Assembly: GCF_042477335.2 (NCBI RefSeq)
Contig: NC_091256.1
Location: forward strand, 39,338,001 to 39,402,000
Origin: Ovis canadensis
Lineage: Eukaryota > Chordata > Mammalia > Artiodactyla > Bovidae
Reading direction: 5' to 3'
DNA: 64,000 nt
Shown here: positions 34,741-46,325 of the stretch, one piece after another
Numbering within the stretch: the stretch's first letter is position 1
Layout: each line of letters starts with the position of its first letter
The notes under the pieces: generated by a model
What the model saw: only the letters and a program-made list of their open reading frames with translations
Database searches by the model: none
Told to the model about the DNA's origin: nothing
Position numbers and translations under genes: made by a program

Positions 34741-36260
34741 AGACTACATCCAAATAAATACCAGACTGGCAATCAGGAGGCATTCACATGCAGTAGGTCC
34801 AAAATGCACTGCAAATATTTTGAAAGCTGAACTGACAGCCCAACCTGTCTTCTGCAGGCTATGATTCCAATGTCAGTTCAGCTTTCAAAACCTTTTACCT
34901 TGTGTAGAACACCTGGAACTAAAAGAAACCAAAAAACTTTGGCCTGCAACCTAACCAGGTTGACTGCCTGCTGAAACAGACAAAAGTTCTGTATTCTCCA
35001 TAGTATTTAACCAAGGCCCCTCCCGAGTTGGTAACAATATTCAAACTGTCTCCAAAATAGTATACCAGGAAATGGAAAAAGTATCAATTCTTAGAGAAAG
35101 ACAATCAACAGATCCCAGTCAGAGATGTTGGAGTTATCTGACAAAGACATTAAAGCAGCTATTATAAAAGTGCTCTAGCAAATAATCATGAACACTCTTG
35201 AAATTAATGAAAGAAACCTAATCAAAGAAATAGATATTTTTAAAAGAATAAATGGAAATTTTACAATTGAAAAAAACACCACTCAACAGTCTTGAGCATA
35301 GTAAACTTGCCGCTGCTGCTGCTAAGTCACTTCAGTTATGTCCGACTCTGTGCGACCCCATGGGATGCAGCCTACCAGGCTCCTCCATCCAAGGGATTTT
35401 CCAGGCAAGAGTACTGGAGTAGGGTGCCATTGCCTTCTCCAAGTAAACTTGAAGATGAACTAAGAGAATTTGATCTGAAAAACGAGAAAAAGATTGGGAA
35501 AATAAAGCAAAACCATGAGCAGAAATTTAGAGACTTGTAGGGCAATAATAAAATGTGTAATGTTTGTGCCATCAGGAAAACCAGAAGGACAGGAGAAAGT
35601 GTGGTGCTGAAAAAATGGTTGGAGAAATAGTGGTTGGAAATTTCAAATTTGGTGAAAAACTTGAACCGATAGATTCAAGAAGGCCAAAGTAATCCATCAT
35701 AATGGAAATCTAGTCACAGTCACAATGAAACGACAATGATCTTAAAAGCAGCCAGCAGAAAGGACAACTTCAAGAGAAACTGATTCGATTTACTGGATTT
35801 CTTGTCAGAAGTCGTGGAGGCCAGAGGGAAGTGGCACAATATTTCTAAATTGCAGAAAGGAAAGAACTGTTGACCCAGAATTCAATATCCACAGATAACC
35901 TTCAGGAACAAAAGTGAAATAAAGTCATTCTTGGGTAAAGAAAAAGGAAGAGAATCCATTGCCATCAGTCTTGGTTTAAAAATAATTACTAAAGGAAGTC
36001 CTTCAGTTAAAAGGGAAATGACTCCATAAAGAAAATTGGAACATTCAGGAATGAAGAGAAATAGAAATGGCAATTATCTGAGTTAAATGAAGAAGCTCTT
36101 ATCTTGAGTTCTTAAGATATATTTGATAATAGAAATAAAATATGACATAAATGTTCTCATTGTGTGTAGATGTAGTACATAAGGCATCAATAGCATAGAG
36201 GAGAAAAAGATACCTATATGATAGTAAAGTTTCTATTAATACACTCGAAGTGAAAAATAG
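34741..36260 (+). mobile_element. Ancient LINE-like sequence, interrupted by a SINE
   Basis: From about 35040, text such as 'gtggaggccagagggaagtggcacaatatttc' and 'gaattcaatatccacagataacc' belongs to an old LINE-related repeat (HAL1 or L1M-like, by recognition). Not coding. The first 300 bp are unassigned. Confidence 0.4.
35310..35441 (-). mobile_element. BOV-A2 SINE half, antisense
   Basis: (CTG)n tail, CTAAGTCACTTCAG, then body to CCATTGCCTTCTCC. Perfect 10-bp target-site duplication AGTAAACTTG at 35300-35309 and 35442-35451. Confidence 0.94.
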
Positions 36261-36270
36261 TTATTGTCAG

Positions 36271-36682
36271 TGTTATGCCCAGTGTCTGAGTCCCCAAAAC
36301 TGAGAATAAGACATCCACAGCAATGCAAAAGCATAAAGTGGTTTATTGCTAGCTCGAGCTAGGGCTCAAGTCTCATCCAGCGCAGTGGAGTCTTGACGAG
36401 AGAGCCCTGAGCTCTGAATCACATCTACTTTTATACAGACAGTTCTTTGTTCCTGTAACAGCATAGCTGATTGGTTAAACCATACGGGCGTGGGACTTTT
36501 AACCTCGCATCCCTATCCGGATTGGCTCAGGTCTGGCGCGGGCAGGGGGCTACGGGGATTTTTTCTGATTGGTCAAGCTATACTGCCTGCGGGAGTTCCC
36601 AGTGCCTCAGCTTTCCTAGAGACGAAACCTCAGGCCTAGCCTGCCCCTTAGAGCCTGTCCTGGCTTCAGTTTGGTCCTAACA
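36271..36682 (-). mobile_element. Solo LTR of an endogenous retrovirus, antisense
   Basis: A 412-bp LTR on the minus strand with TGTTAGGACC at its 5' end (36682) and TAACA at its 3' end (36271), that is, TG...CA ends with a short inverted terminal repeat. A 5-bp target duplication GTCAG flanks it (36266-36270 and 36683-36687). Reading the minus strand, CCAAT boxes (CCAATC near 36566-36572, 36519-36526 and 36468-36475) come first, then TATAAAAG near 36430, then an AATAAA poly(A) signal near 36345. This is the U3-R-U5 order of a gammaretrovirus-type LTR. No internal viral genes remain. Confidence 0.88.
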
Positions 36683-36889
36683 GTCAGTAGATTGAAAAAG
36701 TAAATATGTATATCCTCATCCCTCAAGCAATCACTAAAGGATGCTGCAAAGAAATTTAATAAACAGTAGATAAAATGAAATACTAAAGATTTAAATAAAA
36801 AAGGAGGGCAAGAAAAGGGCATCAGGAACAAAATATGGGAAACATGAACCAAATAATAAAATGGCCTAAATGCAAACACATCAGTTGTG

Positions 36890-37131
36890 TGTGTGGACAC
36901 GTGTGCACATGCACACATGTGATTGGGTGTGTCTGACTCTTTGTGACCCCATGGACGGTAGCCCTCCAGGCTCCTCTGTCCATGGGATTTTCTAGGCAAG
37001 AAACTGGAATGGATTGCCATTTCCTCCTGCAGGGGATTAGGGATCTTCCTGACCCAGGAATCGGACCCACATCTCAGTGTCTCCTGAACTGGTAGGTGTA
37101 TTCTTTACCAACTGCACCACCTGGGAAGCCC
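36890..37131 (-). mobile_element. Bov-tA SINE, antisense
   Basis: (TG)n-rich tail at the left, body 'gtgtgtctgactctttgtgacccc', head ending 'actgcaccacctgggaagcc'. No target-site duplication identified. Confidence 0.88.
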
Positions 37132-37480
37132 GTATCAATACTTACATGAATACTTACATGAAATGTAAGTAGTCTATGCACACAGAATAAAAAAAATAGA
37201 ACCAGCTGTATCCTCTCTGCAAGAAACTTAACTTTAAATATAACGATACAAGTAGGTCCCAAGTAAAAGGAGGGAAAAAACAGGCCATGCCAACACTAAT
37301 CAAAAGAAAGTGAGCATGACTGTGTTAATTAGTAGACTTCAGAGCCAAGGGTATCTCCAAGGATAAGGATATCCAAGGATAAAGAGGGACCGAATATATT
37401 GATAAAAGAGTCAATTCACCAAGAAGACAGTAATTCTAAGTTACGCATAAACAGCTTTGAAATGCATGAAGCAAAACCTG
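37132..37480. other. Probable L1-derived sequence
   Basis: A-rich sequence resembling L1 ORF2 text out of frame ('ttaactttaaatataacgat'). Not resolved further. Confidence 0.35.
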
Positions 37481-37925
37481 AGAAAACGGAAAGAAGAAAC
37501 CACAGTGATGTATCGCCTCACGTCAGTCAGAATGGCCATTATCAAGAGGTCTACACATAACATGTGCTGGAGAGGGTGTGGAGAAAGGGAGCCCTCCGAT
37601 ACTGTTGGTGGGAATGTAAATTGGTGCAGCCACCATAGAGAAAGTATGGAGGTCCCTTAAAGCAAAAATAGAACTACCATGTGATTCTGCAATCCCACTT
37701 CTGGGCGTATACCCTAACCATAAGTTGAAAAGACACGTGTACCTCTGTGTTCATAACAGCACAGTTTATAATACCCATGACATGGAAGCAAATTAGATGT
37801 TCATCGACAGACGAATGGATGAAGATGACATGGGGTGAGGGGTAAATTAGGAATTTGAGAGTAACATACACATTACTGTATATAAAATGAATAATGACCT
37901 ACTGTAAAAAAAACTTTTTAAAAAT
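37481..37925 (+). mobile_element. L1 3' end, sense
   Basis: 'tatcgcctcacgtcagtcagaatggccattatc', 'tggagagggtgtggagaaaggg', 'ttggtgggaatgtaaattgg' are the standard L1 3' region in order. Confidence 0.82.
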
Positions 37926-38235
37926 CACAAGATATACACAGGAAACTATAGAACATTACTGAGAGAAATTAAGAAGACAATTAAAAAGTGAGTCATATTA
38001 AAAAATTTCATATATCTTATTCATGTGTCAGAAGAATCAGTATTTTGATGATACTGATTTTCCCCAAGTTGATTTATAAATTCAGTTCAATCTTAATTAA
38101 AATCCTAGCAGGCTTTTTTTTTAGAAATTGGCAAGCTGATTCTAAAATTTGTATGGAAAAGCAAAGACCTAGAATAGCTAAAACAATTCCACAAAAGAAG
38201 AATTAAAGTGAAAGTGAAGAGCTAAAACCTCTTCT

Positions 38236-38842
38236 TTTTTAAAAAATTATTTTAATTGGAGGCTAATTACTTTACAATATTGCAGTGGTTTTTGCCGTAA
38301 TTGACATGAATCAGCCACGGGTGTTCATGTGTCCCCTATCCTGAACCCTCCTCCCACCTCCCTCCCCATCTCATCTCTCTGGGTTGTCCCAGTGCACCCA
38401 CTTTGAGTGCCCTGTTTCATGCATCAAACTTAGACTGGTCATCTATTTCACATATGGTAATGCTATTCTCTCAAATCATCCCCCCTCACCTTCTCCCACA
38501 GAGTCCAAAGGCTGTTCTTTACATCTGTGTCTCTTTTGCTGTCTCGCATATAGGGTCGTCGTTACCATATTTGTAAATTCCATATATATGCATTAGTATA
38601 CCACATTGGTGTTTTTCTTTCTGACTTACTTCACTCTGTATAATAGGCTCCAGTTTCATCCACCTCATTAGAACTGACTCAAATGTGTTCTTTAGTAGCT
38701 GAGTATTATTCCACTGTGTATATGTAGCACAATTTTCTTATCCATTCATCTGGTGATGGACATATAGATTACTTCCATGTCCTAGCTATTGTAAACAGTG
38801 CTGTAATGAACAATGGGGTACACGTGTCTCTTTCAATTCTGG
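38236..38842 (-). mobile_element. Ruminant L1 3' UTR, antisense, nested
   Basis: Begins 'aattattttaattggaggctaattac' (antisense L1 tail) and runs to 'caattctgg'. Target-site duplication TAAAACCTCTTCTTT (about 38223-38235) against TAAAACCTCTTTCTTT (from 38843), one base different. Inserted in the older sense L1. Confidence 0.85.
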
Positions 38843-39239
38843 TAAAACCTCTTTCTTTCATGTCTTATTATAAAGCCTAAGTTAAAGGGCAAAGGCAAGT
38901 TTAATGCAGAAAGGATATTCTATTCAACAAATTATGCTGGTGTGATTAGACATCCATATGTTTAAAAAACCTGAGATTGGACCTCTACCTTGCACTATGT
39001 ACAACAAAACCGGTCATAAGTACAAGTATAAAACCATAAAACTTCCAGAAGAAAACAGGAGAAAATCTTTAGGACCTTGGCTAGGCAGGTACCACACAAG
39101 AGACAAAATTTATAAAAGAAAAAAATTGGACACCAACATTGAAATCTTCTGTTCCTCCAAAGACACTGTTAGGAGAATGAGAAAACAAGGCACATATCAG
39201 AAAAAAAATTTATTTACAAGCATATATCTGGGAAATTAT

Positions 39240-39405
39240 TTATATCCATAAATATATCCATAATATATATCCATATATATTATATAATATATCCATAATA
39301 TATCCATAATATATCCATATATATATCCATATATATATGGATATAATATATCCATAATATATCGATATATATATCCATAATATATATATTATATATATAT
39401 ATCCA
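39240..39405. repeat. AT-rich tandem repeat (ATATATCC-type units)
   Basis: Repeating TATATCCATAATATATCC-like units on one strand, with palindromic TATA runs. No frame is meaningful. Confidence 0.85.
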
Positions 39406-39599
39406 TAGCACAAAGAATGGTGAAATCTCAGTAAAATCCCCCACCCTGCATAAATAATGCAGAAAAGATTTGAGCAGACACTCAACTGGAAAAGATGTAA
39501 AGATGGCAAATAAGCACAAGAAAAGATGTTTGACATCAGTTGTTAAGGAAATGAAAATTAAAATCACAAAACACCACTACATATCTATTGTTTTGTTGC

Positions 39600-39791
39600 T
39601 AAGTCACGTCCAACACTTTTGCAACCCCATGGACTGTAGCCCTCCAGGCTTCTCTGTCCATGGGATTTCCTGGGCAAGAATACTGGAGTGGGTTGCCATT
39701 TCCTTCACCAGGGGAACTTCCCGACTCAAGGATCAAACCAGCATCTCCTGCATTGGCAGGCAGATTATCACTGAGTCACCAGGGAAAGCCC
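39600..39791 (-). mobile_element. Bov-tA SINE, antisense, nested in L1
   Basis: 'gttttgttgctaagtcacgtcc' through 'actgagtcaccagggaaagcc'. Target-site duplication ACATATCTATT (39589-39599) and ACATACCTATT (39792-39802), one mismatch. Confidence 0.92.
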
Positions 39792-40410
39792 ACATACCTA
39801 TTAGAATGGCTAAAAGACTGACCATGCCAAGTGCTGACAAGGATGCGGGGCAACCAAAACTCTCATACTGCTGGTGGGAATGTAAACTGGTATAACCAAT
39901 TGGAAAACAGGCAGTTTCTTTAAAAGTTATGCATATATCCAGCATTCCATTCAAGGACTTGTACCTGAATGTTCATAGGAGCCTTAATTATTAATAGCCA
40001 AAAAACTAGAAACAATTGAAAAGTCCATCAGTAGGTTTTCGGATAAATTGTGGCACATTTGTACACAGCAATACTATTCAGTGATGAAATGAACTATTTG
40101 TACATACAACAAGGTGGATGAGCCTCAAAATAATTAGGCTAAGTTAAAGAAGCCAGGTGCAATAGAGTACATACGGCATAACTCAACTTACACAAGATTC
40201 TAGGAGGTGCAAGCTAGTGTACGGTGGTTGCAGATCAGCGGTTTCCTTGGTGAAGAGGGGAGATGTGGATGGAAGGAGGGATCTATTTACTGTGTTAATT
40301 CGTGGGTATACATATACCAAACTTTGAAAAGCTGTATATTCTGAATATTTGCTGTTTATTATATGCCAGTTATACCTCAACACAGTATTTTGAGGAAAAA
40401 AAAAAAAAAA

Positions 40411-40674
40411 GAACATCCTGCAAAAAACTGCAGTTAGCTGACAGCCTCTGGTCGCAATCGCCACATCTGTGAGGTTTGCTGCAGGTTCACACTGACGTGT
40501 CACTCTTGCGGAGCTATTCCCAGCCTGTGGCTGAGCATGGCCGGGACACTAGCGCTGGGTCAGTCCTGCCCCGTGCGGCCTGGCCAAGACAGAGCTGTAC
40601 TGCAGCCGAGGCTCTTCCTTCCTCCCTGCTCTCCTGATGCCAGTGTCAGACCTGCACTGTGGTCTGAGGCTCTC
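40411..40674. other. GC-rich intergenic stretch
   Basis: Locally GC-rich (40500-40650), no recognised gene or repeat. Confidence 0.4.
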
Positions 40675-40974
40675 TTTTTTTTTTTTTTTGTAGTTTTACT
40701 TATTTATATTTCGCTGTACTGAGTCTTTGTTGCTGCACACAGGCTTTCCCTAGTTCTGGCAAGCGGGGGCTACTCTCCAGTTGTGGTGAGTGGGCTTCTC
40801 ATCGCGGTGGTTTCTTTTGTTGCTGAGCATGGGCTCCAGGCACTCGGGTTCAATGGTTGTGGCACATGGGTTTAGTTGCTGGATGGCATGTGGAATCTTC
40901 CCGGACCAGGGGTAGAACCCCTGTCCCCCACATGGGCAGGCGGATTCTTAACCACTCGACTACCTGGGAAGTCC
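40675..40974 (-). mobile_element. Long CHR-type SINE, antisense
   Basis: T-rich tail, 'tttcgctgtactgagtctttgttgctgc', and head ending 'ttaaccactcgactacctgggaagtcc'. Probable target-site duplication around GAGGCTCTT / AAGGCTCTT. Confidence 0.87.
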
Positions 40975-41157
40975 AAGGCTCTTACTACTGCTCCCTTTCC
41001 TGTTCACAGGCGTCTCTGCCAGGAGACCACTGCACTTCTTATTCCATCTTGGTATGTGCTTTCCGGAGGCTTGAGTTGACACGGTATCTTCAAATGTGTG
41101 CTGTCTGAGTTTACAATTTTTTGCTAATTTTCTGCTGGGTTGCTGTCATTTCTTTAA

Positions 41158-41540
41158 GGATTCTTGGGACCTTGGACAAGTTACCTAACCTCTGTGCCTC
41201 AGTTTCCTCTGATGTAAATGGTAAATAATAAGGATCTCATAAAGTTGTTATGAGCTTCCCTGATGGCTCAGAGGGTAAAGCGTCTGGCTGCAACGTGGGA
41301 AACCTGGGTTCGATCCCTGGGTCGAGAAGATCCCCTGGAGAAGGAAATGGCAACTACTCCAGTATTCTTGCCTGGAGAATCCCATGGACAGAGGAGCCTG
41401 GCGGGCTACAGTCCACGGGGTTGCAAAGAGTCTGACACAACTGAGCAATTCCACTTTCAAAGTTGTTATGAGGATGAAATGAATTAGCATTGGTAAAGCA
41501 CTTAGTGCCTGGCACATAGTCATTTCTATGTGTTCATTGA
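41158..41540 (+). mobile_element. MIR SINE, split by a Bov-tA
   Basis: 'ttggacaagttacctaacctctgtgcctcagtttcc' on the left and 'gatgaaatgaattagcattggtaaagcacttagtgcctggcacatag' on the right are consecutive MIR blocks. The Bov-tA at 41254-41458 interrupts them. Confidence 0.85.
41254..41458 (+). mobile_element. Bov-tA SINE nested in a MIR
   Basis: 'gcttccctgatggctcagagggtaaagcgtctggctgcaacg' head and full body. Perfect 13-bp target-site duplication AAAGTTGTTATGA at 41241-41253 and 41459-41471. Confidence 0.96.
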
Positions 41541-41945
41541 ATTAAAAAAAAAAAAAAGAATCCTCTATGTTTTCAGAATGTCCTTTGTTAAATAAGCCTC
41601 AAGCATTTTTTCCTATCCTGTCACTCGTATTTTATCTCTGTGTATGGATACTGTTTTGATCCCATGGTAACAAATTTGTTTGTAATTGCTGCCATAACAA
41701 ATTTTCACAAATTTAGTGGTTTAAAAATACCCACAATTTATTCTCTAATAGGATTAGAAGTCCGAAATGACCCTTAAAGGGCTAAAATCAAGCAGGGTCG
41801 TTGTACCTAAGGGCTCCAGCAGAGACTCTGTTTCTTTGTCTTTCCCAGCCTCCAGAGCCTTCTCACGGCTCGTGGCTCCACACTGCATCACCTTTCCTAC
41901 CTCTCTTCTGTCACCACATCACCTCCTTTGACCTTCTTGACTCCT
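41541..41945. other. Unassigned, perhaps an old interspersed repeat
   Basis: Sequence at 41640-41940 and 42114-42310 (apart from the SINE between) looks like one old repeat ('attgctgccataacaaattttcac', 'ctcttataaggaccttggcgattacat'). Family not assigned. Confidence 0.4.
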
Positions 41946-42113
41946 TCTTTAAAAAAAAAAAAAAGGCATTTATTTGACTGCCCTGGGTCTTAGTTGTGCC
42001 ACATGAGATCTTTAGCTGTGGCATGTGGGATCTAATTCCCTGACCAGGGATTGAACCTGGGCCCCCTGCACTGGGAACACAGGGTCTTAGTCCCTGGACC
42101 ACCAGGGAAGACC
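41946..42113 (-). mobile_element. CHR-type SINE, antisense
   Basis: A-rich tail, 'gtggcatgtgggatctaattccc', head ending 'ccctggaccaccagggaagac'. Flanks CTTGACTCCTT and CTTGACTTCCT are an imperfect target-site duplication. Confidence 0.88.
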
Positions 42114-42699
42114 CTTGACTTCCTCTTATAAGGACCTTGGCGATTACATTTTGTTTCCACCCAGATAACTCAGGATAATCTTCACATTTTAATCACATCT
42201 GCAAAGTGTCTTTTGCCATATAAGGGAACAGGCACAAGTTGTCTTTGGGATGCCTCGGGATGTTTTTGGGGGAATCATTGTTCAGCCCACCACTGATACC
42301 TTTGGCCAAACAGAAGTTTCAGATTTTGATATTGTCACTTACTCTCTTAGTCCATTCCTTTGTGGCTTCTATGGGACACCAGTCTTCTTGGCAATCATGT
42401 ATAAGCAACGTGGAAACACAGGAAATTCTAAGTCTGTGAGGTTCCCCCTCGACCAAAGAGGGATGGAGCTAATGCTCCTAGTTTTTGCTCCCTGGGTGAA
42501 CAGTTCTGAGACTCATTTTATAAACCTTCTCAAAAGGCCCCACAGAATCAAACACCAGTTACCCCGAGCAGTGGCCAAGTTGGAAACACACCTTCGTATT
42601 GTCTTTTCCTCCTTTACAGTTTCACCTCCCAGCCCTTACCTCTTATCCTGGGGATGATTTCCCAAATAAGCTACCATAAGCAAGCCTTTGTCTCAGGCT

Positions 42700-44000
42700 C
42701 AGCTTTCAGGGGAAACGAGATAAAAAGAACAACAACAAAAAGACTCCTGGAAATTAAGAATAACTGAAGTGAAAAAGAAGCTTGAAAAGAACAAAAATGC
42801 AGAAATATCCAGAAAATAGAGTCAAAAAGAAAAAAGGGGCAGAAAAACAGTTAAAGATTTGGATAAAGGAATTTCAGAAAAAAAGAACATGGAGTGGAAG
42901 AAATCATCCATAAGATAATTAAAGAAATTTTTGCAAAATTAAAGAACATGTATTTCCAGACTGAAAGGGACTGCTTAGTGCCTTCCACAAGGATGAAAGT
43001 AGATGAAATATCAAGGCCTATGATCTCAGAATTTCAGTATAATGGTGATAAAGAGAAACTCCTACATGCTTCCAGAGGCAAAGGAGGGGTTCTTTAAAAC
43101 AATCAGGCATCAGAGTGGCTTTGGACTTCTCAAGGGCAATACTAGAAGATCATGGAGCAATGCCCTCAAATTTCTGAAAGAAAACTATTTCCATCCTGGA
43201 ATATGTATGCATCCAAACAATTAGAGGGAAGCATTGAATAAAGACATTTCCCAGACACATTTAGATTAAGTTTTATTGAGGGACCCCTCCAATCTCAGTA
43301 CCTTGAAAAAAAGTTTATTTTTTGCTCAAATTACAGAAAGCTGTGCCTCCACAGTCCCTCCCTTGCTCCAAGGCCCTCATGCTAGGATCCAGGATGAAAG
43401 AGCAGAACCTAGAGAGACAGAGCTTATAAAGCTTCTGCTCAGATGTCACCTCATACTCCATTGGTCAGAGCAAATGACATGCCCAAGCCTGGTATCAGTG
43501 ACATGGGGAATTATATCCATCTGTTGGGAAGCACTGGAGGTCACCTAGCAAAGGGCAGGAATATAGGAATATACATCCAGCAAATTCCTGGAAACAGTAA
43601 TTTGTTTCCTCAGAAATTTACCTCCCACATAACACCTTTTCAGGAACTCACTCAACGAAATGCTCCTCTAAAATGGAATGAACCAAGGAAGAGGAGGGCC
43701 TGGGATACAGGCAGTGGGTACCTAACACAGGAGAGAACAGAAAGGAATCCCTGAGACATGGTGGAGGCGGACCTCAGATGCCACAGGCATAGAGCAACCG
43801 GATCAGATCCGAGGCAGACCAGAGGGCTCCTGAGGCACTTCATTAAGAAAATGAAGAAAATCTGATGTGAATAAATTTACTAGGAAAGGATGTAGATAGC
43901 ATAAGGAGGTCTGTGGTATAGTAGTGGTTGGCACATAGAAAAACCAATCAAATATTAAAATTATTAAGTCTAGGGAAAATACGTTATACAGGAAAAGAAA
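42700..44000 (+). mobile_element. Ancient LINE-like repeat, with an inserted segment
   Basis: 'caagggcaatactagaagatcatggagcaatgccctcaaatttctgaaagaaaac' and, further on, 'ggaatgaaccaaggaagagg... ggagagaacag' follow a known old LINE-related repeat (HAL1-like, by recognition). About 43270-43610 seems to be another old insertion. The short open frames here are not genes. Confidence 0.45.
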
Positions 44001-44390
44001 ATCATAGTGATGATAGCTTGGCCCTGAATCGCCTTCATGATAATGAAAACACTTGAATATTTGTAACTCAAATTTGCGGGATGGGAAATATAGGGCAGGA
44101 AGATGTTCACCTAGTGAAGTCAGTTGAGCTAATTTCCTTATCTGTTGAAGTCTTCAACAGGTAGTGCCTAAGATGAGGTTAAAAAGAAAAGCACTTAATA
44201 ATATTTTAAAAATCAGTTAAAAGGGTGAAACCTGGTTTTTGCTCTTCAAGGAGAATGGGGATGGGGTGGGGAAACGTGCTGAAATTGCTGTTGTCTTAAA
44301 ACCGTGGAGTGACAACTGAGGTTCCAAAAGACTGATTAAAATACCAAGTTTAAACAACAGTACCCCCATCCTGGGCAAAACAAGAATGAT

Positions 44391-44529
44391 GGAGGAGGAA
44401 ATGGCAATCCACTCCAGTATTTTTGCCTGGAAAATCCCATGGACAGAGGAGCCTGGCATGCTACAGTCCAGAGGGTCACAAAGACCCCGTCGCTAAGTCA
44501 GACATGACTTAATGACTAAACAGCAACAA
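44391..44529 (+). mobile_element. BovA SINE fragment, sense
   Basis: 'ggaggaggaaatggcaatccactccagtatttttgcctgg' to 'catgacttaatgactaaacagc'. The tRNA-derived head is absent. Confidence 0.85.
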
Positions 44530-44653
44530 TCATCTCAGATCATCAGGCATTAGATCCCTGCTATAAAATACTATTTTTGTGAAAAACTTTTTTTGCAAAA
44601 ACTTGTTTTCACTGACTTCTTGCTTCTATCAAAATACTTAGTAGATAGACCCT

Positions 44654-44750
44654 GAAGTGAAGTGAAGTCGCTCAGTCATGTCCGACTCTTTGTGACCCCG
44701 TGGACTGTAGCCCACCAGGCTCCTCCATCCATGGGATTCTCCAGGCGAGA
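44654..44750 (-). mobile_element. BovA SINE fragment, antisense
   Basis: 'gaagtgaagtgaagtcgctcagtcatgtccgac' to 'gattctccaggcgag'. Target-site duplication ATAGACCCT at 44645-44653 and 44751-44759. Confidence 0.9.
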
Positions 44751-44753
44751 ATA

Positions 44754-44957
44754 GACCCTACTATATATAAAATAGATAGCTAATAAGGACCTACTGTATA
44801 GCACAGGGAATTCCAAACTCAGTACTCTGTAGCAACCTATATGGGAATAGAATCTGAAAAGAATGGATATATGTATGTGCACAACTGACTCACTTTGCTG
44901 CACACCTGAAACTAACATTGTAAATCAACTATACTCCAATAAAATTCATAATAATTT
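44754..44957 (+). mobile_element. L1 3' end, sense
   Basis: 'gctaataaggacctactgtatagcacagggaa' to 'aaatcaactatactccaataaaa'. Confidence 0.82.
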
Positions 44958-45242
44958 TTAAAAAGTGAAATGACTCAACTTCAAATAGGGCATGGTCACA
45001 ATGCAGTGTCCAGTGTAGGCCCATAGAGGGCTCAAGAGGGCCTTGACTGCATTTGAACTTTGTGCATAAACTGTTTACAACTGGCTTCTTTACTAAATTT
45101 TTCTGTTGACTTTGATCTTCCTGCGATAATACTGTTGATCATTGACCTTGAAGTCCTGGGAATGTAGTATAGTTGGTGATCTCAAGAAACCTGGGAGAAA
45201 GCGGTCAGTGTGAAATCATACAAAAGAAATTTCAGGGTTGTT

Positions 45243-45543
45243 GCTGCTGCTGCTGCTAAGTCACTTCGGTCATGTCCGACTCTGTGCGACCCCATATGTG
45301 GCAGCCCACCAGGGTCTCCCGTCCCTGGGATTCTCCAGGCAAGAACATTGGAGTGGGTTGCCATTTCCTTCTCCAATGCATGAAAGTGAAAAGTGAAAGT
45401 GAAGTCACTCAGTCGTGTCTGACTCTTCTCGACCCCATGGACTGCAGCCTACCAGGCTCCTCCGTCCATGGGGTTTTCCAGGCAAATCCATGGGATTTTC
45501 CACTCCAGTAGTGGGTTGGAGTGGGTTGCCATTGCCTTCTCTG
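45243..45543 (-). mobile_element. BOV-A2 SINE, near full length, antisense
   Basis: Both BovA units are present, joined by the 'atgcatgaaagtgaaaagtgaaagtgaagtcac' linker, and the (GCT)n tail is at the left. Target-site duplication CAGGGTTGTT (45233-45242) and CAGGATTGTT (45544-45553), one mismatch. Confidence 0.94.
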
Positions 45544-45553
45544 CAGGATTGTT

Positions 45554-46325
45554 GAGTAATAATGTATTCTTCTGCCTTACTGTGGACATAGGAAAAGTGC
45601 TTAAAAAACTCAACATTTTGCATCATTTCTCTTCATTTGCCTCTTTTTATAAAACTATGATATCTATTTAAAATCTAAAATTACTTTCTATTTGTGGTTG
45701 CTCCATGATAGGACATATTATTTTGTCATTCTTGATAATCTCCCAAAAGATAATCTTTGTAAATTATCTTATCCTTTGTAGAAGGCCAAGTTTCTAGAAA
45801 CTGGGGGTTCTGTTTGTGTTTTTTTTATGATTGCTTTGTTGTACTGGTGGAAATAACCAATAAACCAATCTGTAATAACAATAGAAAAGAGTTTTATGCC
45901 AGAAACTGAAGATTACAGCTCAGGAGACACAGATTCAAGAAGCACTTGAATTGTGTTCCACCAGACTATAAAATGGAAGAGGTTTATAAAGGCAAAACCC
46001 ACAAAATTACATTAGCTCTTTGTCAAGAATGGTAATTGGAGATGGTGAAAAGTAATGTTGGTTGCCAAGCAAGGACTGATTGCAGTGTGGGATGGTTGCA
46101 TAGCTAAAAGACCAGGAAGTTGCAAGCGTCAGTTATATTGTTTTGGGAATAGACGATTGTGTCCTTGAGTCTGATACAAAAAATATAAGTTCTTAGTAAT
46201 CTAGGAACATGTCTGAAACCATGTCCAAAATGACCACTCAGCTCCATTTGGAAGCCTTGAACCACAGTTACTTCATTTTGATTTTTTGGGTGCAATCTTT
46301 TTGTTAATGATTAAAGCAGATGTGA
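45554..46325. other. Intergenic, no recognised gene
   Basis: AT-rich. About 45870-46260 could be an old LTR relic, not confirmed. Confidence 0.4.

Larger units (their letters stand above)
37926..40410 (+). mobile_element. Old L1 ORF2/3' region, sense, interrupted three times
   Basis: ORF2-like start (37926-38222, 'ctaaaacaattccacaaaagaag'). It is broken by an antisense L1 at 38236-38842, an AT-rich microsatellite at 39240-39405 and a Bov-tA at 39600-39791, and ends with an A run near 40410. Too decayed to code. Confidence 0.65.

Noticed and set aside
39240-39405. CRISPR-like array
   Set aside because: It is a low-complexity ATATCC-type microsatellite in a mammalian genome, with no spacers.
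42250-42657. 135-residue frame that looks membrane-like
   Set aside because: It starts in an old interspersed repeat, has no domain I recognise and no exon context.
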